64,000 nt of DNA, from the NCBI RefSeq assembly GCF_004343075.1, contig NZ_SLXP01000010.1:61295-125294 (forward strand), written 5' to 3'. Under the pieces are notes generated by a model that was given only the letters and a program-made list of their open reading frames with translations, was not told the origin of the DNA and did not search any database. This document shows positions 8,169 through 18,375 of this stretch, in pieces (the stretch's first letter is position 1; each line of letters begins with the position of its first letter). Source of the stretch: Rhodovulum marinum (GTDB lineage Bacteria > Pseudomonadota > Alphaproteobacteria > Rhodobacterales > Rhodobacteraceae). The translations under genes and the position numbers were made by a program.

Positions 8169-8671
8169 TCACCCGCACCCACCAGAAAGGCGATGCCGCC
8201 TCCGAGGCGATCTATTCCGACTGCGAGGCTTACCGCTACTTGCTGACCCGCACCTGGGATCCGGCCGGGCCGCGCGCGCTTTTCGTGATGCTCAACCCCT
8301 CGACCGCGACCGAGGTGCAGAACGATCCCACCGTCGAACGCTGCGAAAGGCGGGCGCGCGCGCTGGGCTTCGGGGCGTTCCGGGTAACGAACATCTTCGC
8401 CTTCCGTGCCACGGATCCGCGCGTGATGCGCGCCGCATACGACCCGGTGGGCCCCGCGAACGATGCCGCGATCCGCGACAGCGCCCCCTGGGCCGACCAG
8501 ATCGTCTGCGCCTGGGGCACCCATGGCGCGCATCTGAACCGCGGCCCGGCGGTCGAGGCGCTGTTGCGCGCGACAGGGCTGCCGCTGTTCCATCTTGGCC
8601 TGACCAAGGAAGGCCACCCCAAGCACCCGCTTTATATCGCCTACAGCCAGGCCCCCGCGCGCTGGACCTGA
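8165..8671 (+). CDS. DUF1643 domain-containing protein
   Basis: A 168-residue protein with the DUF1643 hallmarks: FVMLNPSTATEVQNDPTVERCERRA near residue 40, VTNIFAFRATDP, and VCAWGTHG. The family is widespread in bacteria and phages, and its biochemical role is unknown to me. It starts at the ATG that overlaps the stop of the phosphoesterase, so they form one transcription unit. A longer in-frame reading upstream at 8039 lies inside the phosphoesterase and is not family-like. Confidence 0.85.
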   Translation: MITRTHQKGDAASEAIYSDCEAYRYLLTRTWDPAGPRALFVMLNPSTATEVQNDPTVERCERRARALGFGAFRVTNIFAFRATDPRVMRAAYDPVGPANDAAIRDSAPWADQIVCAWGTHGAHLNRGPAVEALLRATGLPLFHLGLTKEGHPKHPLYIAYSQAPARWT

Positions 8672-8711
8672 GGCCGTGGCCCGCCTAGCCTGCGGGCCGG
8701 GGAGGACTGCC

Positions 8712-9611
8712 ATGACATCGGGACTGCCGGGGTTCACGCGTACGCGGATCGAAACGAATGGGATCGCGCTGTCGGTCCACCAGGCGGGAAGCGGCGCGCC
8801 GCTGGTCCTGTTGCACGGCTATCCGCAGAACCACATGTGCTGGCTGAACGTGGCGCCCGCGCTGGCCGAACGGTTCCACGTCATCGTTCCCGACCTGCGC
8901 GGCTATGGCGACAGTGACGCGCCCGCCGATGACGCCGATCACACCGTCTATTCCAAGCGGGAGATGGCCCGCGATATCGTCGGGTTGATGGATGCGCTGG
9001 GGCTGCAACGCGCGCATGTGCTGGGCCACGACCGCGGCGCGCGCGTGGCCTATCGGCTGGCGCTCGACCATCCGGCGCGCGTCGACAGGCTGGGCATCAT
9101 CGAGATCGTGCCGACGGGCGATTTCTGGGCGGCCTGGGGCGCCGACCTTGCGCTCAAGGCCTATCACTGGACCTTCCTCGCCCAGCCCGCCCCCTGGCCC
9201 GAGCGAATGATCGGCGCCGATCCGGTGGGGTATATCGACCACACGCTGGCCAGCTGGACGCTGGCGAAATCGCTGGACGTGTTCCCGCCCGAGGCGCTTG
9301 CCGCCTATCGCCGGCAGGCCGCGGCCCCCGCGCGCATCGCGGCGATGTGTGCCGATTACCGGGCCGGGGCGACGACCGACCGGCGCATCGACGAAGCCGA
9401 CCGCGCCGCCGGGGCGCGGATCGCCGCGCCCCTGATGTTCCTTTGGGCCGAAACCGGGTTCCCGGCACAGACCGGGCGCCCGGCCGCGCTTTGGCGGGGC
9501 TGGGCCGACCACGTCCACGACAGCTCGTGCCGGTCGGGCCATTTCGCGATGGAAGAGGCACCGCAGGCGGTACTTGACGCGTTCGTCCCATTCTTTTCCC
9601 ACCCGGCATGA
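8712..9611 (+). CDS. Alpha/beta hydrolase, haloacetate dehalogenase-like
   Basis: A 299-residue alpha/beta hydrolase. The oxyanion motif LLHGYPQN is near residue 37. The nucleophile elbow GHDRGARVA has Asp rather than Ser, as in haloalkane/haloacetate dehalogenases and epoxide hydrolases. The catalytic His is in RSGHFAMEE near the C-terminus. Fluoroacetate dehalogenase-type enzymes share the LRGYGDS and YSKREMARD segments seen here. The natural substrate may be an epoxide or halo-acid. ATG at 8712 follows GGAGGACTGCC. Confidence 0.8.
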   Translation: MTSGLPGFTRTRIETNGIALSVHQAGSGAPLVLLHGYPQNHMCWLNVAPALAERFHVIVPDLRGYGDSDAPADDADHTVYSKREMARDIVGLMDALGLQRAHVLGHDRGARVAYRLALDHPARVDRLGIIEIVPTGDFWAAWGADLALKAYHWTFLAQPAPWPERMIGADPVGYIDHTLASWTLAKSLDVFPPEALAAYRRQAAAPARIAAMCADYRAGATTDRRIDEADRAAGARIAAPLMFLWAETGFPAQTGRPAALWRGWADHVHDSSCRSGHFAMEEAPQAVLDAFVPFFSHPA

Positions 9612-9865
9612 CGGCCCCCGCCCGGGGCCGCCCGTTAACCATGGCACGCGAAAGTTGAGCCCCAAAAATCCGCATTGATTCAGGATGTTGACTGACAGTG
9701 GGGGCGACGATCGGGCGCCGCTGGGCCGCGCGCCCCGGAAATCCCCGCCGATCCGTTTACCAGTTAACCGCCCCGCCTTATTCCCGCCGCTTTACCAAGA
9801 CTATTCTCGCACCCGGGTGGCGTCGTCCGTCGGACGGTGAGTGAGAAATTGCGAAGGATCGGACG

Positions 9866-10441
9866 ATGATTACTTTTGCAAGTCTTCTGGGCCTCATGAT
9901 GGTCGGCTCCAGCGTGGACTTCGGCGATGCGATGGATCGCTTGACCGGCTCGAACGACGACGACACGCCCGAGGACGACGGCGACGCGTTCAACGAGGAG
10001 GTCCGCGCGTTCGGATTCGGGCTTGAACAGCTTCTTGACGGGGCCGTCCCCACCGACGCCTTCTCGGAATTCGGCGACGAAATGCAAAGCTATTACGAGG
10101 ATGAAGCCGCCCTCGACGCATTGGCCGACGGAGCCTTGGGCGAAACCGCGGACCCGGTGGGCGCCACGCTCGACGACTGGCTGGCGATGACCGATGGCGC
10201 ACCGACCCTGATCGACGAATACGATGAAACCGAGGACGCGCTTTTCGTGGTCTACGACGCCCAGGCCCACCCCGACCCGGTGCTGTCGGTCGGCCCCTCC
10301 GACACCGGCGAGGACGACGCGATGCTGCTGCTCGACGGAATGCCGCTGGCCGTGGTCAGCGGCGGCGCCGGCCTCGACCTCGACATGGTCAGCCTGGTTC
10401 CCGAGGCGCAATTCCCGATGGCGCTGGCCGCGGGGGCCTGA
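9866..10441 (+). CDS. Highly acidic hypothetical protein
   Basis: A 191-residue protein rich in Asp and Glu (for example SNDDDTPEDDGD near residue 30), with very few basic residues and a short hydrophobic N-terminus (FASLLGLMMVGSS). The C-terminal half (LFVVYDAQAHPDPVLSVG, DDAMLLLDGMPLAVVSGG) has a beta-strand-like pattern. No family is recognised. ATG at 9866 follows GAAGGATCGG. It is preceded by about 250 bases without another gene, which probably hold its promoter. Confidence 0.6.
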   Translation: MITFASLLGLMMVGSSVDFGDAMDRLTGSNDDDTPEDDGDAFNEEVRAFGFGLEQLLDGAVPTDAFSEFGDEMQSYYEDEAALDALADGALGETADPVGATLDDWLAMTDGAPTLIDEYDETEDALFVVYDAQAHPDPVLSVGPSDTGEDDAMLLLDGMPLAVVSGGAGLDLDMVSLVPEAQFPMALAAGA

Positions 10442-10520
10442 CGGATCGGCCCGCGGGCTTGGCGGGGCGCAGGCGCTTGTCTAGTCTGGCGCCAATCCGC
10501 CCCAGACACCGCGAGCCCCG

Positions 10521-10850
10521 ATGCCGGACCACCCCGCCTCCGACACCACGACCGCCAACCGCAACGCCACCGACAGGGCCGAACCCGATCTCGCCCGCGA
10601 GATCGCCGCGCTGCGCCGCGAGGTCACACAGCTGAACGCTCAGCGCTTTTTCCAGATCAACGGCTCTGTCTGGCGGGTAGTGGGCGTTCAGTTCCTGCGC
10701 GGCCTCGCGATGGGTTTCGGCACCGTGGTCGGCGCCACGGCTCTGGTCTCGATCATTGCCTTTTCCCTCAGCCAGATCGACTTCATCCCCGTGATCGGCG
10801 ACTGGGCCGCCGAGATCGCGCGCGAGATCCAGGAAAACACCACGCCCTGA
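10521..10850 (+). CDS. DUF5665 domain membrane protein
   Basis: A 109-residue protein. A polar N-terminus with a short coiled-coil stretch ([19 protein letters not shown]) is followed by [29 protein letters not shown] and one hydrophobic segment (about residues 65-90). This is the DUF5665 pattern, of unknown function, in small inner-membrane proteins. It lies just ahead of rpsO but 137 bases away, so a separate promoter for rpsO is likely. Confidence 0.7.
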   Translation: MPDHPASDTTTANRNATDRAEPDLAREIAALRREVTQLNAQRFFQINGSVWRVVGVQFLRGLAMGFGTVVGATALVSIIAFSLSQIDFIPVIGDWAAEIAREIQENTTP

Positions 10851-10987
10851 GGCGCGGGCCTTTACAACGCGGCGGCGAATCCCCTATACGCGCCCATCCG
10901 TTCCGCCCGCGGAACGGTGTTTCTCCACGGGCCCTGCTGGACGACATCCCGGCTTGTGCCATCAACCCCTTGCAAAAGGAGACCCCG

Positions 10988-11257
10988 ATGTCGATCACTG
11001 CCGAAGAAAAGACCAAGCTGATCAAGGAATACGGCGCCAAGGACGGCGACACCGGTTCGCCCGAGGTGCAGGTCGCGATCCTGACCAGCCGCATCTCGAC
11101 CCTGACCGAGCACTTCAAGACCCACAAGAAGGACAACCATTCCCGCCGTGGGCTGCTGAAACTCGTCGCCCAGCGCCGCAAGCTGCTGGACTATCTCAAG
11201 GGCAAGGACGAGGCCCGTTACCAGGACCTGATCAAGCGCCTCGGCATCCGCCGCTAA
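10988..11257 (+). CDS. rpsO: 30S ribosomal protein S15
   Basis: An 89-residue ribosomal protein that binds the central domain of 16S rRNA. The family signatures [11 protein letters not shown] and the C-terminal [16 protein letters not shown] are intact. The start is ATG at 10988 with AAAAGGAGA upstream; an earlier frame start would add only six residues. In this genome rpsO is separated from pnp by an inverted gene, rather than forming the usual rpsO-pnp pair directly. Confidence 0.98.
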   Translation: MSITAEEKTKLIKEYGAKDGDTGSPEVQVAILTSRISTLTEHFKTHKKDNHSRRGLLKLVAQRRKLLDYLKGKDEARYQDLIKRLGIRR

Positions 11258-11283
11258 GCGCAGACCGGACCTGGACCGATCGG

Positions 11284-11315
11284 AAACCGCGCCCCGCCGG
11301 GCGCGGTTTTGCTTT
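11284..11315 (+). terminator. Intrinsic terminator after rpsO
   Basis: AAACCGCGCCC and GGGCGCGGTTT pair around CGCC, followed by TGCTTT. It sits directly before the convergent gene that ends at 11327 and could serve both. Confidence 0.8.
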
Positions 11316-11326
11316 GCGCCAAGGTC

Positions 11327-11755
11327 TCAGGCCGCAACCTTCAACGCCTTGAACGTGCCGTCCAGCGCGAAGGCGGCCGACAGGACCGGCGCACCCGCCT
11401 CGGCGCCGTCGATCCCGAAGTCGAGCGTCACGGTCGCGTCCTCGTCTGTCCAGACCGCCTGAAGCGCCAGCGAGGCCCAAAGCGCATCCGCGGTGACCGC
11501 CGAGGCACCCGCCATGTGCGGGAACAGCTTGCCGTAAAGTTCGGGCTCGGCATCAAGCCGGTCCATCAACGCGCGCCGCACCGTGTCGAGATGTTTGGGC
11601 AGCGCATCGAGAAAGGCCGCCGCGGCCGCCATCGCCTCGCGGTCGCCCACCGTGGCCAGCATGTCGAGCCCCGCCGGGCGCAACAGCCCCGGCCCCACCG
11701 GCAGCGTCGCCTGCCCATCTTCAAGCCGGATCGTTCCGAACGTTCTGGTTTCCAT
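11327..11755 (-). CDS. Hypothetical protein between rpsO and pnp
   Basis: A 142-residue soluble protein (METRTFGTIRLEDGQ start) without signal peptide or membrane segment. It has an Ala-rich helical centre (REAMAAAAAFLDALPKH) and a C-terminal strand-rich part (ATVTLDFGIDG, LSAAFALDGTFKALK). No family is recognised with confidence; the layout recalls small DUF2004-type proteins, but this is a guess. ATG at 11755 has GAGGAGATATC upstream. Its insertion interrupts the common rpsO-pnp arrangement. Confidence 0.65.
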   Translation of the reverse strand: METRTFGTIRLEDGQATLPVGPGLLRPAGLDMLATVGDREAMAAAAAFLDALPKHLDTVRRALMDRLDAEPELYGKLFPHMAGASAVTADALWASLALQAVWTDEDATVTLDFGIDGAEAGAPVLSAAFALDGTFKALKVAA

Positions 11756-12085
11756 CGGGATATCTCCTCGGGTTTCTGGAAAGCATCCAATGCTGCACCG
11801 CAGCTACACCAAAAGATGTAACGAATGGCTAACCATGACCCCAGTTATTTGCCCGCATACCCGGATTGCGGAAATCGTGGGGCTGATCCGATGCGCCCTG
11901 CCGTTCCGGGCCGTTAACGACTTCCTCCTTTCCAAACGGCCGGTTTTTCCTTATGTGGCGTCCATCTGAGACGTTGCGCCCGGACCCCGGCGCTCGGGAA
12001 TGGATGGAAGGGGTCGGCGGCAATGGGGCCGCCAATTCAACGGGAGACCCGCAGGGGCGGGAGTGCTCCCTTACAGGATAGACGT
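11756..12085 (+). promoter_or_regulatory. Gene-free 330 bases with probable pnp leader hairpins
   Basis: No convincing gene is present. Two hairpins precede the pnp start: GGCGGC/GCCGCC at 12016-12033 and the palindrome GGGAGTGCTCCC at 12059-12070. In enterobacteria pnp mRNA is autoregulated through an RNase III-cleaved leader hairpin; a similar role here is inference. The left part must hold the promoter of the divergent hypothetical gene. Confidence 0.4.
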
Positions 12086-14221
<2,136 letters not shown>

Positions 14222-14246
14222 GCCTTCCCCTTGTTTCCGAATGGAA

Positions 14247-14276
14247 AAGGCCCCGGAGTTCCGGGGCCTTTTTTGC
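14247..14276 (+). terminator. Intrinsic terminator after pnp
   Basis: AAGGCCCCGG and CCGGGGCCTT pair around AGTT and are followed by TTTTG. It also faces the convergent peroxiredoxin gene ending at 14288. Confidence 0.9.
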
Positions 14277-14287
14277 TGTTCGGAGGA

Positions 14288-14944
14288 TCAGGCCGCGGGC
14301 GACTTGACCTTGCGCAGATAGGAGAAGATTTCCTCGACCTCGCCGAACCTGGCCTTCGCGTCCTCGGTGCTGACATCGAGGCGCACGATCACGTCCTCGC
14401 CCGGGCGCCAGTCGGCCGGCGTGGCGACGGGGGCCTTGGCGTTGTTCTGGATCGCATCCAGCGCGCGCAGGATCTCGTCGAAATTCCGGCCCACCGTCAT
14501 CGGATAGATCAGCATCAGTTCGATCTTCTTGTCGGGATTGATGATGAACGTCGTGCGCACCGTCGCGGTGTCGGCACGGGCCTCGCCATCGGTGCCATAG
14601 GCTTCGGCGGGCAGCATGTCATAAAGCCTGGCGATCTCCAGCTTGTCATCGGCGATGATCGGGAAGGTCATGTCGGTGCCTGCATAGGTCTCGACATCGG
14701 CCTTCCATTTCAGGTGCTCTTCAACCGGGTCGACCGAGATGCCGATCACCTTGGCATTGCGCTTGGCGAACTGGTCGGCCAGCCGCGCGGCGGCTGCGAA
14801 TTCGGTGGTGCAGACCGGCGTGAAATCCGCCGGGTGCGAGAACAGAACCGCATAGCTGTCGCCGATCCACTCGTGGAAATCGATCTTGCCTTCGGTGGTG
14901 TCGGCGGTGAAGTTCGGGGCGATGTCGTTGATGCGCAGGGTCAA
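14288..14944 (-). CDS. 1-Cys peroxiredoxin (Prx6 type)
   Basis: A 218-residue thiol peroxidase that reduces hydrogen peroxide and organic hydroperoxides. The peroxidatic cysteine is in HPADFTPVCTTEF near residue 45, and the Prx6-type C-terminal domain (DWRPGEDVIVRLDVS) is present. No resolving cysteine equivalent is obvious, which fits the 1-Cys class. I choose the TTG at 14944 as start: it gives the family-like MTLRINDIAPNF N-terminus and has AGAGGATCG just upstream. An in-frame ATG at 14991 would add 16 odd residues and would sit within the candidate Irr box. Confidence 0.9.
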   Translation of the reverse strand: MTLRINDIAPNFTADTTEGKIDFHEWIGDSYAVLFSHPADFTPVCTTEFAAAARLADQFAKRNAKVIGISVDPVEEHLKWKADVETYAGTDMTFPIIADDKLEIARLYDMLPAEAYGTDGEARADTATVRTTFIINPDKKIELMLIYPMTVGRNFDEILRALDAIQNNAKAPVATPADWRPGEDVIVRLDVSTEDAKARFGEVEEIFSYLRKVKSPAA

Positions 14945-14981
14945 GGGAGCGATCCTCTTGGTGGCTGTTTGAAGGATGTTG

Positions 14982-14998
14982 TTTAGATACATTCTAAA
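14982..14998. promoter_or_regulatory. Candidate Irr box (iron control element)
   Basis: TTTAGATACATTCTAAA is a near-perfect inverted repeat that matches the alphaproteobacterial ICE consensus TTTAGAA-N3-TTCTAAA at all but one defined position. It lies 38 bases upstream of the peroxiredoxin TTG start and 70 bases upstream of the divergent aldehyde dehydrogenase. Irr acts in low iron, so one or both genes may be iron- or heme-responsive. Confidence 0.65.
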
Positions 14999-15067
14999 TA
15001 CATCTTTGCCAGCCCAAAATGCGCGCGCGCGACAAAAACCGGCATCAAAATGCCGAGGGAGGACCGA

Positions 15068-16549
15068 ATGATCGAAAGAACGGCATTCTACATTGGCGGT
15101 GCATGGGTTTCGCCCAAGGACGCAACACGGGTCGAGGTGATCGACCCCTCGACCGAGGAACCCTTCGCGGTGATCTCGCTGGGCGGACAGGCCGACACCG
15201 ATGCGGCCGTCGCCGCCGCCCGCGCGGCCCAACCCGGCTGGGCCGCGACGTCCAAGGCAGAACGGATGGACCTGCTGACCCGCATTCTGCAACTCTACAA
15301 AGCCCGCGCCGAGGACCTGGCCAAGGCCATGAGCCGCGAGATGGGCGCGCCCATCGACCTGGCCCGCACCGCGCAGGTCGGCGCGGGCGCCTGGCACATC
15401 AAGGGCTTCCTCCACGCGCTGGAAATGTTCGAGTTCGACCGCCCGCTGGGCAGCCACGCCCCCGACGATCGCATCCTGATGGACCCGGTGGGCGTCGTGG
15501 CGATGATCACGCCGTGGAACTGGCCGATGAACCAGATCACGCTCAAGGTGATCCCGGCGCTGGCCACCGGCTGCACGATGGTGCTGAAACCTTCGGAAAT
15601 CGCGCCCCTTTCCGCGATGGTCTTCGCCGAGATCCTGCACGAGGCAGGCGTGCCGCCGGGCGTCTTCAACCTCGTGAACGGTGACGGGCCGGGCGTGGGC
15701 ACGCAGCTGTCGGGTCACCCGGATATCGACATGGTGTCGTTCACCGGGTCCACCCGCGCCGGCATCGCGATTTCCAAGACGGCGGCGGATACACTGAAAC
15801 GGGTCCACCTGGAGCTGGGTGGCAAGGGCGCGAACCTGGTCTTCGCCGATGCCGACGACAAGGCGGTCAAGCGCGGCGTTCTGCATTGCTTCCAGAACAC
15901 CGGCCAATCCTGTAACGCGCCCACCCGGATGCTGGTGGAACGCTCGGTCTACGACGCGGCCGTGGAAACCGCCCGCGCCGTCGCCGAGAAGATGGAAGTC
16001 GGCCCTTCCGACAAGGAGGGCCGCCATATCGGCCCCGTGGTCAGCGCGGCGCAGTTCGACAAGGTTCAGGCGCTGATCCAGACGGGCATCGACGAGGGCG
16101 CGCGGCTGATCGCCGGCGGCCCGGGCCGCCCCGAGGGTTTCAACCGCGGGTATTTCGTCCGGCCCACGGTCTTTGCCGACGTGAAGAACGACATGACCAT
16201 CGCGCGCGAGGAAATCTTCGGCCCGGTCCTGTCGATCATCCCCTTCGACACCGAGGACGAGGCCGTCGCGATCGCCAACGACACCGAGTACGGCCTGACC
16301 AATTACGTCCAGTCCGCCGACGGGGCGCGGCGCAACCGGCTGGCCCGGCGCCTGCGCTCGGGCATTGTCGAGATGAACGGCGCCTCGCGCGCAGCCGGCA
16401 GCCCCTTCGGCGGGGTCAAACGCTCGGGCAACGGACGCGAAGGCGGCATCTGGGGGCTGGAAGAGTTCTGCGAGGTCAAGGCCGTCAGCGGCTGGCACGC
16501 CGAGGAACCCTGCCAGCACCACGGCCACGGCGCCTGCGACTGCTGCTGA
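15068..16549 (+). CDS. NAD(P)-dependent aldehyde dehydrogenase
   Basis: A 493-residue ALDH-superfamily enzyme. It has the Rossmann/active-site motifs MITPWNWPMNQ, SFTGSTRAG, the general base Glu in LELGGKGAN (near residue 255) and the nucleophile Cys in NTGQSCNAPTR (near 290). The C-terminal core ends in FGGVKRSGNGREGG and LEEFCEVKAVSGW. After that it carries an unusual Cys/His-rich tail, EEPCQHHGHGACDCC, not needed for the ALDH fold and reminiscent of a metal-binding site. Substrate aldehyde unknown. ATG at 15068 follows GGGAGGACCGA. Confidence 0.88.
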   Translation: MIERTAFYIGGAWVSPKDATRVEVIDPSTEEPFAVISLGGQADTDAAVAAARAAQPGWAATSKAERMDLLTRILQLYKARAEDLAKAMSREMGAPIDLARTAQVGAGAWHIKGFLHALEMFEFDRPLGSHAPDDRILMDPVGVVAMITPWNWPMNQITLKVIPALATGCTMVLKPSEIAPLSAMVFAEILHEAGVPPGVFNLVNGDGPGVGTQLSGHPDIDMVSFTGSTRAGIAISKTAADTLKRVHLELGGKGANLVFADADDKAVKRGVLHCFQNTGQSCNAPTRMLVERSVYDAAVETARAVAEKMEVGPSDKEGRHIGPVVSAAQFDKVQALIQTGIDEGARLIAGGPGRPEGFNRGYFVRPTVFADVKNDMTIAREEIFGPVLSIIPFDTEDEAVAIANDTEYGLTNYVQSADGARRNRLARRLRSGIVEMNGASRAAGSPFGGVKRSGNGREGGIWGLEEFCEVKAVSGWHAEEPCQHHGHGACDCC

Positions 16550-16569
16550 ACGATTGCGTCCGCCACTTC

Positions 16570-16625
16570 TTCTTGGTCCAAATACCCGACCGCCGCAGGC
16601 GGATCCGGCCCGCAGGGCCGGACCC
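16570..16625. repeat. Second copy of the palindrome plus GGTATTT...CCAAGAA repeat
   Basis: Read on the minus strand this is GC-rich hairpin sequence (CCGGCCC/GGGCCGG and CCGCC/GGCGG) followed by GGGTATTTGGACCAAGAA (16570-16587). The order and tail match the copy at 2415-2463. It fills the gap between the convergent aldehyde dehydrogenase and rluA genes. Confidence 0.55.
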
Positions 16626-16627
16626 CG

Positions 16628-17275
16628 TCAAAACGGGCAGGGTACGCGGAACGCCATGCCGCGCCCGCCGTCCGGGTGGCGCAGGCGCAATTCCTCGGCA
16701 TGCAGCATCAGCCGCGGCGCATCGCGTGCCGGCCCCTCCGCATAGAAGGGGTCGCCGAGAATCGGGTGGCCGATCTCTTTCATGTGCACCCGCAATTGGT
16801 GGCTGCGCCCGGTCTTGGGGAACAGCCGCACACGGGTCGTGTCGCCCTCGTGGCGCAGCACGCGCCAGTCGGTGATCGCCGGTTTGCCATTGGCGTGGTC
16901 CACCATCTGGCGCGGACGGTTCGGCCAGTCGACGATCAGCGGCAGGTCGACCGTGCCGGTCTTTGGCTCGAGCCGGCCCCAAAGCCGCGCGACATAGGTC
17001 TTCCTGGTTTGCCGCTTCTCGAATTGGAGGCCCAGATGACGCTGTGCCTGCGGGGTCAGCGCGAACACCATCACCCCCGACGTGTCCCGGTCCAGCCGAT
17101 GCACCAGCAGCGCCTCGGGGAATGCGGCCTGCACCCGCGCCAGCAGGCAGTCGGCCAGATGCGCGCCCTTGCCGGGTACCGACAAAAGGCCCGGCGGCTT
17201 GTTCGCCACCAGAAGTTCGTGGTCCTGGTGCACGATCTCCAGCGGCGTGTCGGGGGGCGCGTAGGTTTCGCTCAT
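16628..17275 (-). CDS. rluA: RluA-family 23S rRNA/tRNA pseudouridine synthase
   Basis: A 215-residue pseudouridine synthase with the catalytic HRLDRDTSGVMVFA motif (Asp nucleophile) near residue 62, and the family segments NKPPGLLSVPGKG, KTYVARLWG and TGRSHQLRVHMKEIGHPILGDPFY. The short length without an S4 domain matches RluA proper, which modifies 23S rRNA U746 and tRNA U32 in E. coli. The start is ATG at 17275. It is transcribed opposite to the aldehyde dehydrogenase. Confidence 0.88.
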   Translation of the reverse strand: MSETYAPPDTPLEIVHQDHELLVANKPPGLLSVPGKGAHLADCLLARVQAAFPEALLVHRLDRDTSGVMVFALTPQAQRHLGLQFEKRQTRKTYVARLWGRLEPKTGTVDLPLIVDWPNRPRQMVDHANGKPAITDWRVLRHEGDTTRVRLFPKTGRSHQLRVHMKEIGHPILGDPFYAEGPARDAPRLMLHAEELRLRHPDGGRGMAFRVPCPF

Positions 17276-17314
17276 GGCGTTGGCCGGTAGCGGGTTCGCG
17301 CCCGGTGCGCAAGG

Positions 17315-17923
17315 TCAGCTCAGCGCCGACAGTCCCAGCAGCACACCGTAAAGGACGAAGCACAGCGCCAGCCCCTGCCGGAGCCGCCGGTTCAGGATCG
17401 CGCCCATCGCCCGCCCGCCAAGCCAGGCCCCAAGCGCGGTATAGCCGGCATAGGACAGCGTGGTCAGGGTCAAGGCGGTGGGCACGATCACCCACATCTG
17501 CCGGCCGATGGACACGCCCGGCTCGACGAATTGCGAAAAGGCGGCAAGGTAGCCGGCGAGGCTCTTGGCATTCACCGTGGCGATCAGGAAGGCGCGGCCA
17601 TACAGTCCCCCCATCCCCGTCCCCGGCGCCACCGCGACCGCCGCGTTCCGCCAGCCCCGCACGCCCAGCCAGACCAGCACCGCCGCCCCCGCGAGCTTGG
17701 CCCAGGCAAAGAGCATGGGACTTGCCGCGATCAACGCCGTGATCCCCGCCGCCGAAAGTGCCAGGAACAGCGTCGCCTGCGTCAGGATGCCCAGCACGCC
17801 CCAGAATGCGCGTGGCAGCCCGTGCGTCATGCCATTGGCGATGCAGTTGACCGCATTGGGGCCCGGCGTGGTGACGAACAACGCCCAGAAGGTGGCGAAA
17901 ACGGCCCAGCCGTGCAGGCTCAT
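17315..17923 (-). CDS. LysE/RhtB family amino acid exporter
   Basis: A 202-residue inner-membrane protein with about six transmembrane segments and the LysE family N-terminal motif TTPGPNAVNCIANGMTHG (residues 14-31). Members export amino acids or related small metabolites; the substrate cannot be inferred. The ATG at 17923 overlaps the stop of the upstream GAF protein by four bases, so it is the third gene of an operon with the thiolase and fRMsr. A longer open frame to 18079 is a shadow of the GAF gene. Confidence 0.85.
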   Translation of the reverse strand: MSLHGWAVFATFWALFVTTPGPNAVNCIANGMTHGLPRAFWGVLGILTQATLFLALSAAGITALIAASPMLFAWAKLAGAAVLVWLGVRGWRNAAVAVAPGTGMGGLYGRAFLIATVNAKSLAGYLAAFSQFVEPGVSIGRQMWVIVPTALTLTTLSYAGYTALGAWLGGRAMGAILNRRLRQGLALCFVLYGVLLGLSALS

Positions 17924-18375
17924 CGCGCGAAGGTCTGCGCCAGCAGTGCCGCCAATCCCTCGGCATCGGCCGCGTCGAACGCGTCCGGCAGGTCGCTGTC
18001 GATGTCCAGCACGCCCAGCAGCGCGCCGGTGCCGTTCCACACCGGCAGCACGATTTCCGACCGCGTGCTGGACGAACAAGCGATATGCCCCGGAAAGGCC
18101 TCGACATCGGGCACGATCTGCACCTCGCCGCTGCGCGCCGCCGCCCCGCAGACGCCGCGCGCGAACGGGATCGTCAGGCAGCCATGCCCGCCCTGGTACG
18201 GCCCGATCTTCAAAAGGCCCGGTTCAGTGACGCGGTAGAACCCGGTCCAGTCGAAACGGTCGTCCGCGTGGTGCAACTCGCAGGCCATGGTCGCCATAAG
18301 GGCGACCGTATCCGTTTCGCCCTCGGTCAGCGCGGCCAGGGACTTCGCCATCGCGCCATAGTCGATCCGTTTCAT
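17920..18375 (-). CDS. msrC: GAF-domain free methionine-(R)-sulfoxide reductase
   Basis: A 151-residue single GAF domain protein. It shows the fRMsr pattern: WTGFYRV, LKIGPYQGGHGCLTIPFARGVCGAAA with one active-site Cys, and a second conserved Cys in FPGHIACSSSTRSEIVLPV, then LGVLDIDSD. Such enzymes reduce free methionine-R-sulfoxide at the expense of thioredoxin. The ATGA overlaps at both ends show translational coupling to the thiolase upstream and the LysE exporter downstream. Confidence 0.85.
   Translation of the reverse strand: MKRIDYGAMAKSLAALTEGETDTVALMATMACELHHADDRFDWTGFYRVTEPGLLKIGPYQGGHGCLTIPFARGVCGAAARSGEVQIVPDVEAFPGHIACSSSTRSEIVLPVWNGTGALLGVLDIDSDLPDAFDAADAEGLAALLAQTFAR

Noticed and set aside
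9612..9865. CtrA binding sites from TTAACC half-sites upstream of the acidic protein
   Set aside because: The two TTAACC copies are not spaced as TTAA-N7-TTAA; chance occurrence is likely.
14991..14991. ATG 14991 as the start of the peroxiredoxin
   Set aside because: It would add MYLNNILQTATKRIAP, not found in the family, and would put the Irr-like box in the coding region; TTG 14944 has a better ribosome-binding site.
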